Notes under the pieces: generated by a model
Seen by the model: only the letters and a program-made list of their open reading frames with translations
The model's database searches: none
What the model was told of the DNA's origin: nothing
NCBI RefSeq assembly: GCF_900107775.1
Contig: NZ_FNRF01000001.1
Coordinates: 186,001-250,000, forward strand
Source: Xylanibacter ruminicola
GTDB taxonomy: Bacteria; Bacteroidota; Bacteroidia; Bacteroidales; Bacteroidaceae
Length of the DNA stretch: 64,000 nt
Reading direction: 5' to 3'
Position numbers and translations under genes: made by a program
Shown: positions 42,095 through 53,889 of the stretch, in pieces
How the letters are laid out: every line of letters starts with the position of its first letter
How positions within the stretch are numbered: position 1 is the first letter of the stretch

Positions 42095-44236
42095 ATGGGT
42101 AAGAAGAAAGGTGGAAAACGTTTAGGAAAGAAGCAGGTAAGCGAACTACTACAGAACCTGTTTCAACATAATCCTAACGAAACATTCTCGTTCAAACAAA
42201 TATTCAAGGTGTTGAAACTCGACACTCATCCTCTCAAAATGCTGGCCATCGATGTGATGGAGGAGATGGCGTGGGATGATTTCCTGCTGAAAGTGAGCGA
42301 CAACTCCTATAAACTAAACCTGAAGACTCAGGTACAGGAAGGTATCTTCCACAGAAAAGCTAACGGACGCAACTCGTTTGTGCCCGATGATGGTGGTACA
42401 CCAGTGTTTGTGGCCGAGCGTAACTCAATGTCGGCTATGGATGGCGACCATGTGAAAGTGTCGCTTATGGCGCGCCGCGACAAGCATATCAAAGAAGCGA
42501 TGGTCATCGAGATCGTGAAACGAGCCCACGACACTATCGTCGGTAAGCTGCGCGTTGAAAAGGATATTGCTTTTCTGGTAACAGCCGACTCTACGATTGT
42601 TCACGATATCATCATCCCTAAACGTAAGTTGAAAGGAGGTAAGACCGACGACAAGGCTGTAGTAAAGATTATCCAGTGGCCCGATCAGGACCATAAGAAC
42701 ATTATCGGTCAGGTCATCGACATTCTGGGTAAGACAGGTGAGAACAATGCCGAGATGCACGCCATCCTGGCACAGTATAATCTGCCTTATAAGTATCCCA
42801 AGAACGTAGAAGAGGCTGCCGAGAAGATCGACGCAGCTATCACCCCAGAGGAGATTGCTCGCCGCGAGGACTTCCGCGATGTATTCACATGCACCATCGA
42901 CCCCAAGGATGCCAAGGACTTCGACGATGCCTTGAGTATCAGAAAGACAGACAAAGGTCTTTGGGAAGTTGGTGTACACATCGCCGATGTATCACACTAC
43001 GTAAAAGAGGGTTCAACCATCGACAAGGAAGCATATGCACGTGCCACCAGTATCTATCTGGTGGACCGTACCATCCCTATGCTGCCCGAGCGTTTGTGTA
43101 ACTTTATCTGTTCGCTGCGCCCCGACGAGGAAAAGCTGTGCTACAGCGTTATCTTCAAGATGGACGACGAGGCAAACATCAAGGATTGGCATCTGGCACA
43201 CACCGTGATTAAGAGCGACCGCCGCTATGCCTACGAAGAGGTTCAACAGATTATTGAAGAGGGAAAAGGCGAAAACGCCGAATTCCTGTTGAAGCTTGAT
43301 GCGCTGGCCAAGAAACTGCGCGAAGCCCGATTTAAAAACGGTAGTGTGAAGTTCGACCGCGAGGAGTTGCACTTTGATATCGACGAGACTGGCAAACCTA
43401 TCCGCGCCTACTTCAAGGTGTCGAAAGATGCCAACAAACTGATTGAGGAGTTCATGCTGCTGGCCAATAAAACGGTAGCCGAAAGTATCGGTCGCGTGAA
43501 GAAGGGTGTTAAAGCAAAAACGCTGCCCTACCGTATTCACGACCAACCAGACCCACAGAAGCTGGAGAATCTGCGCGAATTTGTGGCTAAGTTCGGCTAT
43601 AAGGTAAAAACAGCCGGCACCAAGGGTGCTATCACCAAGTCGCTTAACACCCTGATGTCGCAGGCCGAAGGTACACGCGAGCAGAATGCCATCGAGACTG
43701 TTGCGCTGCGTGCCATGATGAAAGCCAAGTATAGCGTACACAATATCGGTCACTATGGACTTGCTTTCGACTACTACACGCACTTCACTTCGCCCATCCG
43801 TCGTTATCCCGACATGATGGTACACCGTCTGCTTACCAAGTATCAGGATGGTGCACGTTCGGCCAACAAGGATAAGTACGAAGAGTTCTGCGAGCACTGC
43901 AGCGACATGGAGCAGATATCCATGAATGCTGAGCGCGACTCTATCAAGTACAAGATGGTAGAGTTTATGGCCGACAAGATTGGTAACACCTACGATGCAC
44001 ATATCAGCGGCATCCAGTCGTACGGCATCTACGCCCAGATTGATGAAACCCACTGCGAAGGTATGATACCTATTCGCGACCTGGGTAACGACTACTACGA
44101 CTTCGACGAGAAGAACTACATGATTGTTGGTCGTCGTCATCACACCAAATACCAGTTGGGCGACCCCATACGTATTCAGGTAGCCCGTGCCAATCTGGAG
44201 CGCAAGCAGTTAGACTTCACACTGGCAGATGATTAA
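42095..44236 (+). CDS. rnr: Ribonuclease R
   Basis: A 713-residue 3'-5' exoribonuclease of the RNB family that degrades structured RNA. Order: basic N-terminus (GKKKGGKRLGKKQ) with a winged-helix, cold-shock OB folds (about 65-210), the RNB domain (about 250-580) with the metal-binding Asp cluster in TIDPKDAKDFDDALSI, and a C-terminal S1 domain (about 620-710; YDAHISGIQSYGIYAQI). FTSPIRRYPDMMVHRLL is the family signature. ATG 42095 fits the promoter. A sensor kinase starts 36 bases downstream. Confidence 0.96.
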   Translation: MGKKKGGKRLGKKQVSELLQNLFQHNPNETFSFKQIFKVLKLDTHPLKMLAIDVMEEMAWDDFLLKVSDNSYKLNLKTQVQEGIFHRKANGRNSFVPDDGGTPVFVAERNSMSAMDGDHVKVSLMARRDKHIKEAMVIEIVKRAHDTIVGKLRVEKDIAFLVTADSTIVHDIIIPKRKLKGGKTDDKAVVKIIQWPDQDHKNIIGQVIDILGKTGENNAEMHAILAQYNLPYKYPKNVEEAAEKIDAAITPEEIARREDFRDVFTCTIDPKDAKDFDDALSIRKTDKGLWEVGVHIADVSHYVKEGSTIDKEAYARATSIYLVDRTIPMLPERLCNFICSLRPDEEKLCYSVIFKMDDEANIKDWHLAHTVIKSDRRYAYEEVQQIIEEGKGENAEFLLKLDALAKKLREARFKNGSVKFDREELHFDIDETGKPIRAYFKVSKDANKLIEEFMLLANKTVAESIGRVKKGVKAKTLPYRIHDQPDPQKLENLREFVAKFGYKVKTAGTKGAITKSLNTLMSQAEGTREQNAIETVALRAMMKAKYSVHNIGHYGLAFDYYTHFTSPIRRYPDMMVHRLLTKYQDGARSANKDKYEEFCEHCSDMEQISMNAERDSIKYKMVEFMADKIGNTYDAHISGIQSYGIYAQIDETHCEGMIPIRDLGNDYYDFDEKNYMIVGRRHHTKYQLGDPIRIQVARANLERKQLDFTLADD

Positions 44237-44272
44237 AAAGAGTAAGAACTTATATTAATAAAACAGATACAC

Positions 44273-45925
44273 GTGATTAAATTGAGACTAGACAGATACT
44301 GGCTTGTAGGGTTGTTGATAGCAACTCTATGCAGTATATCTATGCGAGCAGTGGCATTCGTGCCACCTACAGACCAAATTACCATTGGCCTGGATGCCAA
44401 CTATGCCCCACTGCAATCGGTAGATAAAGACGGACTGCCCCATGGTTACGACATCGACTTTACACGCGAGTTGATGAAGCGTATGGGTATCAAATACTAT
44501 TATGTACCCAACCTGTGGAACAAGGTAGCCACCTCGGTGCTGAACGGCGATACCGATCTGGCTATGATGGTTTATTCATCCTATCGCAAGGACACCATCT
44601 ATTATTCGCGTCCTATCTTCCGTCTGTACTACCAGGTAGTGTATCGTAAGAGCGACTACAAGACGTTTGACTTCCGTAACCTGAAAGGTAAGACATTTGC
44701 TTTTCTGAACTCACGCCATATTTCCGAACTGGTGGAGCGCGAAGGTGGTACTTGCGTAAAAGTAAACGATCTCGACCAGTCGTTCCGCGAACTGGCAAAC
44801 GGCCGTTACGATGCCATCATCTGCTACCGTTATCAGGCCAAATACTTTATCGATCATTACGGCCTCAACAGTCTGGCTCGAGAGGAGATTTCGCTACAGC
44901 CACGCGAATACTGCTATGTAGGCCACAACAAGGAGCTGATCGACGCCATCAGCCTGGAGATAGCCAAGATGGACAGCGAAGGACTGGTTGATAAGATATA
45001 TGGTTCGGAAATCAAGGAAGGCGTTAGTCATCATGGTGTGCCTATGTGGATATGGTATGTAAGTGTTGTCATCATCCTGGCACTCATCTCACTTTATATC
45101 TTTACCCTATATCGCTCTCGCCGCAAGTTGCAGTTCACTAACGCCATGTTAGAAACCAACTACAACATATTGGAAATGAGCCACATGGAGTTGGAGCAAA
45201 CCAATCACCAGCTGATAGAGGCCACAGCCAGAGCCGAGGAGTCATCGAAGATGAAGACCCACTTCATCCAACAGATTTCGCACGAGATACGCACCCCGTT
45301 AAATATTCTGAGTGGTTTTACGCAAATACTCACCACTCCAGACTTAGAGTTAGGCGAGGACGAGAAGAAACAGATTGCCAACGACATTGTAACCAATACC
45401 GAACGCATTACCGGTTTGGTTAACAAGATGTTAGAACTGAGCGATGCCAACAGCCGCAACGTGATTGAGCGAACCGATAAGGTATCGCCAAATAAGATTG
45501 TTAGCGAGGCCATCGTCAAGAGTATGATTGCCGATACTCCCTCACTGACGTTCGATTTAGAGATGCTGCCTGAGGTTGAGAAGATACAGTTGAAGACAAA
45601 TATGCAAGCAGCTGTTCGTGCCCTTACCCTGTTACTCGACAATGCGCGCAAATTCAGTGCAAAAAGCGCCGACCAGCGTGTCAAGTTGCATGTAGAAACC
45701 CTACCCAACTGTGTACAGTTCGCTATCGAAGACAATGGCATCGGCGTTCCTGCCAAGGAAGCTGAGCACATCTTCGACGAGTTTGTACAGCTCGATACAT
45801 ATTACGAAGGCACCGGCATCGGACTAACCGTAGCACGTAGTATGGCACGCCGCATGGGAGGCGATATACAACTTGATACCGACTTCTGTCCTGGCGCCAG
45901 ATTCGTCATGACACTCCCCCGATAA
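44273..45925 (+). CDS. Sensor histidine kinase with periplasmic solute-binding domain
   Basis: A 550-residue protein that starts with GTG. After a signal anchor (about 8-29), residues 35-245 are a type 3 solute-binding domain (ITIGLDANYAPLQSVDKDGLP; NGDTDLAMMVYSSYRKD). A transmembrane helix (about 258-280) leads to a coiled coil and a HisKA domain with His337 in FIQQISHEIRTPL, then an ATPase domain (LLLDNARKFS, EDNGIGVP, GTGIGL). There is no receiver or DNA-binding domain, so a separate response regulator is needed; none is in this window. It would sense an amino-acid-like ligand. It is 36 bases after rnr. Confidence 0.92.
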   Translation: MIKLRLDRYWLVGLLIATLCSISMRAVAFVPPTDQITIGLDANYAPLQSVDKDGLPHGYDIDFTRELMKRMGIKYYYVPNLWNKVATSVLNGDTDLAMMVYSSYRKDTIYYSRPIFRLYYQVVYRKSDYKTFDFRNLKGKTFAFLNSRHISELVEREGGTCVKVNDLDQSFRELANGRYDAIICYRYQAKYFIDHYGLNSLAREEISLQPREYCYVGHNKELIDAISLEIAKMDSEGLVDKIYGSEIKEGVSHHGVPMWIWYVSVVIILALISLYIFTLYRSRRKLQFTNAMLETNYNILEMSHMELEQTNHQLIEATARAEESSKMKTHFIQQISHEIRTPLNILSGFTQILTTPDLELGEDEKKQIANDIVTNTERITGLVNKMLELSDANSRNVIERTDKVSPNKIVSEAIVKSMIADTPSLTFDLEMLPEVEKIQLKTNMQAAVRALTLLLDNARKFSAKSADQRVKLHVETLPNCVQFAIEDNGIGVPAKEAEHIFDEFVQLDTYYEGTGIGLTVARSMARRMGGDIQLDTDFCPGARFVMTLPR

Positions 45926-45976
45926 GCAGAGCTTCTTGCATGCAATCGTTTGCATCGAGAAACTATCAAATACAAG

Positions 45977-46006
45977 CCCGTTTGGAAACACCGAACGGGT
46001 TATTTT
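45977..46006 (+). terminator. Terminator after the sensor kinase
   Basis: CCCGTT (45977-45982), 11-base loop, AACGGG (45994-45999), then TTATTTT. Confidence 0.78.
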
Positions 46007-46008
46007 CG

Positions 46009-46016
46009 TACTTTTG
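46009..46016 (+). promoter_or_regulatory. -7 box of the starch operon
   Basis: TACTTTTG fits TAnnTTTG, 26 bases before malQ ATG. No TTG stands at the standard upstream distance, which may mean activator dependence. Confidence 0.6.
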
Positions 46017-46042
46017 CCAAAAATAACTAAAAGCAAGTTGGT

Positions 46043-48721
46043 ATGAAGATCATTTTCAACCTGGAGTACCAGACTATCTTCGGCGAAGAGCTGGCACTGA
46101 ACATCCTAACGGATGACAAGACGGAAGAGCACAAGATGACAACCCTGGATGGGCTGCACTGGATGTGCGAAATGAATAAGGCAGAGAAATCGTCTGCCCA
46201 CATCGACTATTATTATACCGTGATGCGCGGCGATCATGAGCAGCGCCACGAGTGGCTGGTTATTCCACACCGTTTGGAGTTTGCTGCTTCAAAAGGAGCC
46301 TGTTATATGGTTTACGACCACTGGATTGATATCCCAGAGGATTCGTATATGTACTCGACTGCTTTTACCGAGTGTGTAGCCGCCCGAACACCAAAAATGA
46401 GCAACCTTACATCCTACAGCAAGACCATACGTCTGAAGGTTCGTGCCCCACAGCTACGTAACAACGAGCGTCTGGCACTGATTGGTGGCGGCGAAACCCT
46501 AGGAAACTGGGAAGCTAAGCGTGCCATTGATATGGCAGAACACGAGAACAACGAATGGGTTATCAGTCTTGACGCCGACAAGCTACCCCGTACCATCGAG
46601 TTCAAATTCGTTGCCCTCGACGAGAAAGTGGATGTTACCCCACTGTGGGAAAACGGCATGAATCGTACCGTAGAGCTACCCCAGATGGCTGATGGCGAAG
46701 TAGTGGTTTACGAGTTGTCGCAAGCCTATTTCCCCGTATATCCTTGGAAGGGTGCTGGAACCGTCATTCCTATCTTCTCACTACGTAGTGAAGGTAGCTT
46801 TGGTGTAGGCGACTTTGGTGATTTGAAACTGATGGTTGACTGGTGCGACAAGACCAAGCAGCGCGTACTGCAGGTATTACCCATCAACGACACCAACATC
46901 ACCCACACCTGGCAGGATTCATATCCATACAACTCTATCAGCATCTATGCTCTGCATCCACAATACACCGATCTGCGCCAGCTGCCTCAGCTTAAGGACG
47001 AGAAGCTACGTCAGGAGTACGAGGTACTACGTAAATCACTGAACGCCCTGCCACAGATCGACTATGAGCGTGTAAACAATGCCAAGATGGAGTATCTGCA
47101 TGCCATCTATGCACAGGAAGGCGCCAAGACGATGAAGACGGCAGCCTTCAAGCAGTTCTTCGATCAGAATAAGGAGTGGCTAGTACCTTACGCTGCATTC
47201 TGTCACTATCGCGATTTGTACGGCACAGCTACCTTTCAGGACTGGCCCGACCATCACGAGCTGCCCGACAGCGAGCGCGAGGCCATGAGTAAGTCAACAA
47301 CTAAGTTATATAAAGAGGTAGCTTTCTGGTACTATGTACAGTTCAACCTCGACCAGCAGATGCGTTCCGCCCATGCTTATGCCCGAAAGAAGCGCGTGGT
47401 ACTGAAGGGCGATATCCCCATTGGCATCAGTCGCGATGGTGTAGAGGCTTGGGTAGAGCCCAAGTACTTCAATCTGAACGGACAGGCCGGTGCACCACCC
47501 GATGCATTCTCGGCTAACGGACAGAATTGGGGCTTTCCCACCTACAACTGGGATGCCATGCTTGAAGACGGCTGCTCATGGTGGGTTCGTCGTTTCCGCA
47601 AGATGTCGGAGTACTTCGATGCCTACCGCATCGACCACGTGTTGGGTTTCTTCCGCATCTGGGAAATTCCTATCGATGCCGTTCACGGCTTGTTAGGTCA
47701 GTTCTCACCATCACTGGGCATGACCCGCGAGGAAATCGAAGCCTACGGTCTGCACTTCCAGGAGGAGCTGTTCACCAAGCCATTCATTGCCGACTGGACT
47801 TTGGAGCGCATTTTTAGCGAGCGTGCTCAGTACGTAAAAGACACCTTCCTGGATCATGCTCACGACGATATCTGGCAGATGAAGCCCGAATACGACACCC
47901 AGCGTAAGGTTGAAACCGCCTTCAAGGGCAAGACCGACGAGGCAGATCTGAATCTGCGCGATGGTCTGTATGCCTTGATCAGCGATGTACTGTTTGTTCG
48001 CGACCGTAAGAACAAGGATAAGTTCCACCCACGTATCGGTGTACAGAACGACTTTATCTACGAAGCCCTGTGGGACAACGATAAGTTTGTGTTCAATCGT
48101 TTGTACAACGACTATTTCTATCGTCGTAACAACCAGTTCTGGTACACCGAGGCTATGAAGAAGATGCCTCGCCTCACACAAGCTACCCGAATGTTGGTTT
48201 GTGCCGAAGACCTGGGAATGGTACCCGACTGCGTGCCCTGGGTAATGAACGAACTGCGCATCCTGAGTCTCGAAATCCAGTCGATGCCAAAGGATCCAAC
48301 CACACGTTTCGGAAAACTGTCGCATAACCCCTATCGCTCGGTAGATACCATCTCTACCCACGATATGTCAACATTGCGCCAATGGTGGGACGAGGACGAG
48401 GAGCAGACACAGACTTACTATAACACCACTTTACGCCGTGGTGGTGCAGCTCCACACCCACTGCCAGGTTGGTTGGCAAAGGACATTGTGAGCCGCCATC
48501 TCACATCACCCTCAATGCTCTGTCTGCTGTCATTGCAGGATTGGCTGAGCACCGACGAGAGTCTCCGTCTGCCCGACCAGAATGCCGAACGTATCAATAT
48601 CCCGGCTAACCCACGTCATTACTGGCGTTACCGCATGCATCTCACCATCGAGCAGTTGCTGCAGGCCGACGACTTCAATAACGAAATCAGCACATTAATT
48701 ATTCAAAGCGGAAGAAAATAA
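46043..48721 (+). CDS. malQ: 4-alpha-glucanotransferase (GH77) with starch-binding domains
   Basis: An 892-residue cytoplasmic amylomaltase (no signal peptide) that transfers maltooligosaccharide units. Two N-terminal CBM20-like domains (about 1-115 and 125-235; RLALIGGGETLGNWEAKRAI is the second) precede the catalytic barrel. Asp531 in FDAYRIDHVLGFFRIWEIP is the predicted nucleophile and VCAEDLGMVP bears the acid/base Glu; ISTHDMSTLRQWW holds the third acid. The domain layout equals plant DPE2-like and Bacteroidetes MalQ. First gene of malQ-susB-pulA; susB starts at the next base after its stop. Confidence 0.95.
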   Translation: MKIIFNLEYQTIFGEELALNILTDDKTEEHKMTTLDGLHWMCEMNKAEKSSAHIDYYYTVMRGDHEQRHEWLVIPHRLEFAASKGACYMVYDHWIDIPEDSYMYSTAFTECVAARTPKMSNLTSYSKTIRLKVRAPQLRNNERLALIGGGETLGNWEAKRAIDMAEHENNEWVISLDADKLPRTIEFKFVALDEKVDVTPLWENGMNRTVELPQMADGEVVVYELSQAYFPVYPWKGAGTVIPIFSLRSEGSFGVGDFGDLKLMVDWCDKTKQRVLQVLPINDTNITHTWQDSYPYNSISIYALHPQYTDLRQLPQLKDEKLRQEYEVLRKSLNALPQIDYERVNNAKMEYLHAIYAQEGAKTMKTAAFKQFFDQNKEWLVPYAAFCHYRDLYGTATFQDWPDHHELPDSEREAMSKSTTKLYKEVAFWYYVQFNLDQQMRSAHAYARKKRVVLKGDIPIGISRDGVEAWVEPKYFNLNGQAGAPPDAFSANGQNWGFPTYNWDAMLEDGCSWWVRRFRKMSEYFDAYRIDHVLGFFRIWEIPIDAVHGLLGQFSPSLGMTREEIEAYGLHFQEELFTKPFIADWTLERIFSERAQYVKDTFLDHAHDDIWQMKPEYDTQRKVETAFKGKTDEADLNLRDGLYALISDVLFVRDRKNKDKFHPRIGVQNDFIYEALWDNDKFVFNRLYNDYFYRRNNQFWYTEAMKKMPRLTQATRMLVCAEDLGMVPDCVPWVMNELRILSLEIQSMPKDPTTRFGKLSHNPYRSVDTISTHDMSTLRQWWDEDEEQTQTYYNTTLRRGGAAPHPLPGWLAKDIVSRHLTSPSMLCLLSLQDWLSTDESLRLPDQNAERINIPANPRHYWRYRMHLTIEQLLQADDFNNEISTLIIQSGRK

Positions 48722-50935
<2,214 letters not shown>

Positions 50936-50938
50936 AGC

Positions 50939-52843
50939 ATGAAAAAATTGATATTAGCAGGTTTGTTGTCTATGCTACTACCTAAACAGGTGGTAGCACA
51001 GACTTTTAAGGAGGTTGACTATGCCCCCAAAGAAACTAAGTTCCAACTCTTTGCCCCTAATAATGCCAAGCAGGTAACCGTACGCATCTATAAGGACGGT
51101 CTGGGCGGCAAAGCCATTAAAAGCATGAAGATGCAGAAAACCGGCAACGAGTGCTGGACAGCCACCATTAAGGGCGACCTGATGGGTAAGTTCTATACCT
51201 TCGACATGGGTAAAGGCGAGTGCCCTGGCATATTTGCCAAAGCCGTAGGCGCCAATGGTAAGCGCGGTGCCATCATCAATATGGCTAACACCAATCCTGA
51301 GGGTTGGTGCGAAGATCAGCATCCCGTATGCAAATCACCTGCCGATCTGGTGATCTACGAGATGCACCATCGCGATTTCTCGATTGCTCGCAAGGATGCC
51401 AGATATCCTGGTAAGTTTATGGCACTCACCGAACCTTGGGCCATCAATCACCTTAAGTCGTTAGGTGTAAACGCCATCCATATCCTGCCCAGCTACGATT
51501 ACGGTTCGGTAGATGAGACCCGATTGAGCGACAACAAGTACAACTGGGGTTACGATCCCGTGAACTACAATGTGCCTGAGGGAGGCTATTCTACCAATCC
51601 CTATCAGCCCGAGGTTCGAATCAACGAGTTCAAGCAGATGGTTCAGGCCCTGCATAAGGCTGGTATCCGTGTTATCCTCGACGTGGTTTATAACCACACC
51701 TACGACATCGAGCACTCCAACTTCCAGCGCACCTATCCCGACTATTTCTATCGCAAAACAGCCGATGGACAGTACAGCAACGGCAGTGGCTGCGGCAACG
51801 AGACAGCATCGGAGAAGCCCATGATGCGCCAGTTTATGATTGAGAGCGTAAAATACTGGATTAACGAGTATCACATCGATGGTTTCCGTTTCGATCTGAT
51901 GGGTGTACACGACATCGAGACCATGAACGCCATTCGCAAGGCCGTCAACGAGATCGATCCTAGTCTGTTTATCTACGGTGAAGGCTGGAGCGCTGGTGCC
52001 TGTGCTATTCCTAACGAGCAATTGGGTATGAAGGCTAACATCCCACAGATGCCAACTATCGCTGCCTTTAGCGATGAAATCCGCGATGCCCTGCGTGGTC
52101 CATTCAGCGACGATACACAGCCTGCATTCTTAGCAGGCCTGGCAGGCCATAAGGAGAGCATCAAGTTCGGCATTGCAGGTGCCATCAGTCATCCACAGGT
52201 GGATATGACCAAGGTAAACTATAGCAAGGAGCCATGGGCTATCGACCCAACCCAGATGATTAGCTACGTAAGCTGTCACGACGACATGTGCTTGGTAGAT
52301 CGCTTACAGTCGAGTATCCCTGGTATCACAACCGAAGAGCTCATTCGTCTCAATCTGCTGGCCCAGACCGCAGTGTTCACCTCTCAGGGTGTACCCTTTA
52401 TGCTCAGCGGCGAAGAACTGCTGCGAAATAAGAAAGGTGTACACAATAGCTTCGAATCGCCCGACAGCATCAACCAGCTCAACTGGGATAACCTGAAGCA
52501 GTATCCACAGGTATTCAATTATTATAAGAACCTGATTCAACTGCGTAAGAACCATCCTGCTTTCCGATTAGGCAATGCCGATTTGGTACGCAAGCACCTG
52601 GAGTTTATTGATACCCCAGAGAATGTGGTAGCCTTCCGACTGAAGAACTACGCTGGTCGTGATGATTGGCGTAACATCATCGTGATACTGAACGCCAGCA
52701 AGGAGCCCACTGAGATTACTATTCCCGATGGAGAGTACACCATTGTGTGCTGCGATGGCACTATCAACGAAAACGGTCTCGGCACCATCAAAGGCACCAA
52801 GATCGTAGCTGATCCGCAGTCGGCATTAATCCTTCACGACTAA
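50939..52843 (+). CDS. pulA: Type I pullulanase (GH13), exported
   Basis: A 634-residue debranching enzyme with signal MKKLILAGLLSMLLPKQVVAQ. An N-terminal CBM48-like domain (about 25-120) precedes the GH13 barrel with the type I pullulanase signature YNWGYDPVNY (residues 201-210). Catalytic residues: nucleophile Asp319 (DGFRFDLMG), acid Glu348 (IYGEGW) and the transition-state Asp in SCHDDM. It should cut alpha-1,6 bonds in starch or pullulan in the periplasm. Last gene of the operon; a 22-bp repeat array follows the stop. Confidence 0.93.
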   Translation: MKKLILAGLLSMLLPKQVVAQTFKEVDYAPKETKFQLFAPNNAKQVTVRIYKDGLGGKAIKSMKMQKTGNECWTATIKGDLMGKFYTFDMGKGECPGIFAKAVGANGKRGAIINMANTNPEGWCEDQHPVCKSPADLVIYEMHHRDFSIARKDARYPGKFMALTEPWAINHLKSLGVNAIHILPSYDYGSVDETRLSDNKYNWGYDPVNYNVPEGGYSTNPYQPEVRINEFKQMVQALHKAGIRVILDVVYNHTYDIEHSNFQRTYPDYFYRKTADGQYSNGSGCGNETASEKPMMRQFMIESVKYWINEYHIDGFRFDLMGVHDIETMNAIRKAVNEIDPSLFIYGEGWSAGACAIPNEQLGMKANIPQMPTIAAFSDEIRDALRGPFSDDTQPAFLAGLAGHKESIKFGIAGAISHPQVDMTKVNYSKEPWAIDPTQMISYVSCHDDMCLVDRLQSSIPGITTEELIRLNLLAQTAVFTSQGVPFMLSGEELLRNKKGVHNSFESPDSINQLNWDNLKQYPQVFNYYKNLIQLRKNHPAFRLGNADLVRKHLEFIDTPENVVAFRLKNYAGRDDWRNIIVILNASKEPTEITIPDGEYTIVCCDGTINENGLGTIKGTKIVADPQSALILHD

Positions 52844-52846
52844 TCA

Positions 52847-52926
52847 AAAAGTAACTTTTCGCTTGTCGTAAAGTAACTTTCCACCATATAAAAAGTAGCT
52901 TTTTGCGTGACAAAAAGCTACTTTTC
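52847..52926. repeat. Palindromic 22-bp tandem repeat array, 4 units (second copy)
   Basis: Cores beginning at 52847, 52869, 52891 and 52913 (period exactly 22): AAAAGTAACTTTTC, TAAAGTAACTTTCC, AAAAGTAGCTTTTT, AAAAGCTACTTTTC, each followed by an 8-bp variable spacer. Cores 3 and 4 pair into a hairpin. It fills the gap between convergent pulA and the xylan operon. Compare 20476-20556. Confidence 0.9.
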
Positions 52927-52944
52927 GTTATAAGAATAGTAATA

Positions 52945-53889
52945 TTACAGGAGAGCCTTCAGGAAATTCACCATTTTCTGAAGGTTTTCATCTACATACA
53001 TGGCTGGACCACCGTGACTGCCCTCAGGAACGAAGGTGGCTTCGGTCTTTACACCTGCAGCCTTCAATGTCTCGTAGAAAGCCTTTCCCTGACAGCAGGG
53101 CACCACATTATCCTTCTCACCATGGAAGATGATGATAGGAGGATCGTTCTTATCTACATAGGTATTGGCACTCAGACTGAGATACTTATCTGGTTCCTTG
53201 GCCAACTTAGAATTCAACAGCACATCCTCAGGACTGTTCTCGCCCATCTTCATCGACTCACCACAGTCCATAGCAGTCAAGTCGATAGGTCCCGACCAGT
53301 CGCAAGCAGCATTCACAGCACTGCTCTCATTCAGGTAGTTACCTACATTACCTTCCAGGTCGATATCAACTGTACCCACCTTGGTCTGTTTCGTACCGCT
53401 GGTGGTAGCAGCTGTAGAAGCCAGATGACCACCTGAAGAGAAACCGCTGGTAGCGATAAACTTGGTATCAAACTTATACTTCTTAGCCTCACCACGTACA
53501 AAACGAATCACGGCACGGATATCGTGAATCTGAGCAGGCCATTTGGCGTCCATGCTCGAACGGTGGTTAGGACAAACCACAGCAAAACCGGCATCCAGCA
53601 AACTCTTTACGATGGTACCCAGATCGGCCATACCCTTACTGCTGTTGCTGAACCAGGCACTGCCATAGATATGAATCACCACAGGATAAGAAGCCTTTTC
53701 CTGCTTAGGCAGATAAATGTCGCAGGTGTGATAAGCCTGGTCGTCGCCAGCATAATTCACATCCTTCCATTCCTGCGAGGTTTCCAGCTTTACCTGAGGT
53801 GCCTGAAAACCTCCGAATCCGCCTGCTGGCTGAGCCATGGCCACAGCCGAGAGGCAACACATACATACTGATAATATAGTCTTCTTCAT
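52945..53889 (-). CDS. Exported alpha/beta hydrolase, acetyl/feruloyl esterase-like
   Basis: A 314-residue esterase with signal MKKTILSVCMCCLSAVAMAQ. The nucleophile elbow GFSSGGH (Ser151) plus the Asp in FHGEKDNVVP and His in GSHGG make the triad; VIHIYGSAWFSNSSKG is the oxyanion region. It resembles the bifunctional acetyl/feruloyl esterases that remove decorations from xylan. The ATG overlaps the CE15 stop by 4 bases. A short Gly-rich stretch after the signal (GGFGGF) echoes the tail of the CE1 protein in this operon. Last gene of the xylan operon. Confidence 0.87.
   Translation of the reverse strand: MKKTILSVCMCCLSAVAMAQPAGGFGGFQAPQVKLETSQEWKDVNYAGDDQAYHTCDIYLPKQEKASYPVVIHIYGSAWFSNSSKGMADLGTIVKSLLDAGFAVVCPNHRSSMDAKWPAQIHDIRAVIRFVRGEAKKYKFDTKFIATSGFSSGGHLASTAATTSGTKQTKVGTVDIDLEGNVGNYLNESSAVNAACDWSGPIDLTAMDCGESMKMGENSPEDVLLNSKLAKEPDKYLSLSANTYVDKNDPPIIIFHGEKDNVVPCCQGKAFYETLKAAGVKTEATFVPEGSHGGPAMYVDENLQKMVNFLKALL

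Noticed and set aside
43013..44143. 376-codon open frame opposite rnr
   Set aside because: Mirror of the highly conserved RNB domain; repetitive Val/His/Leu composition and no start signals.
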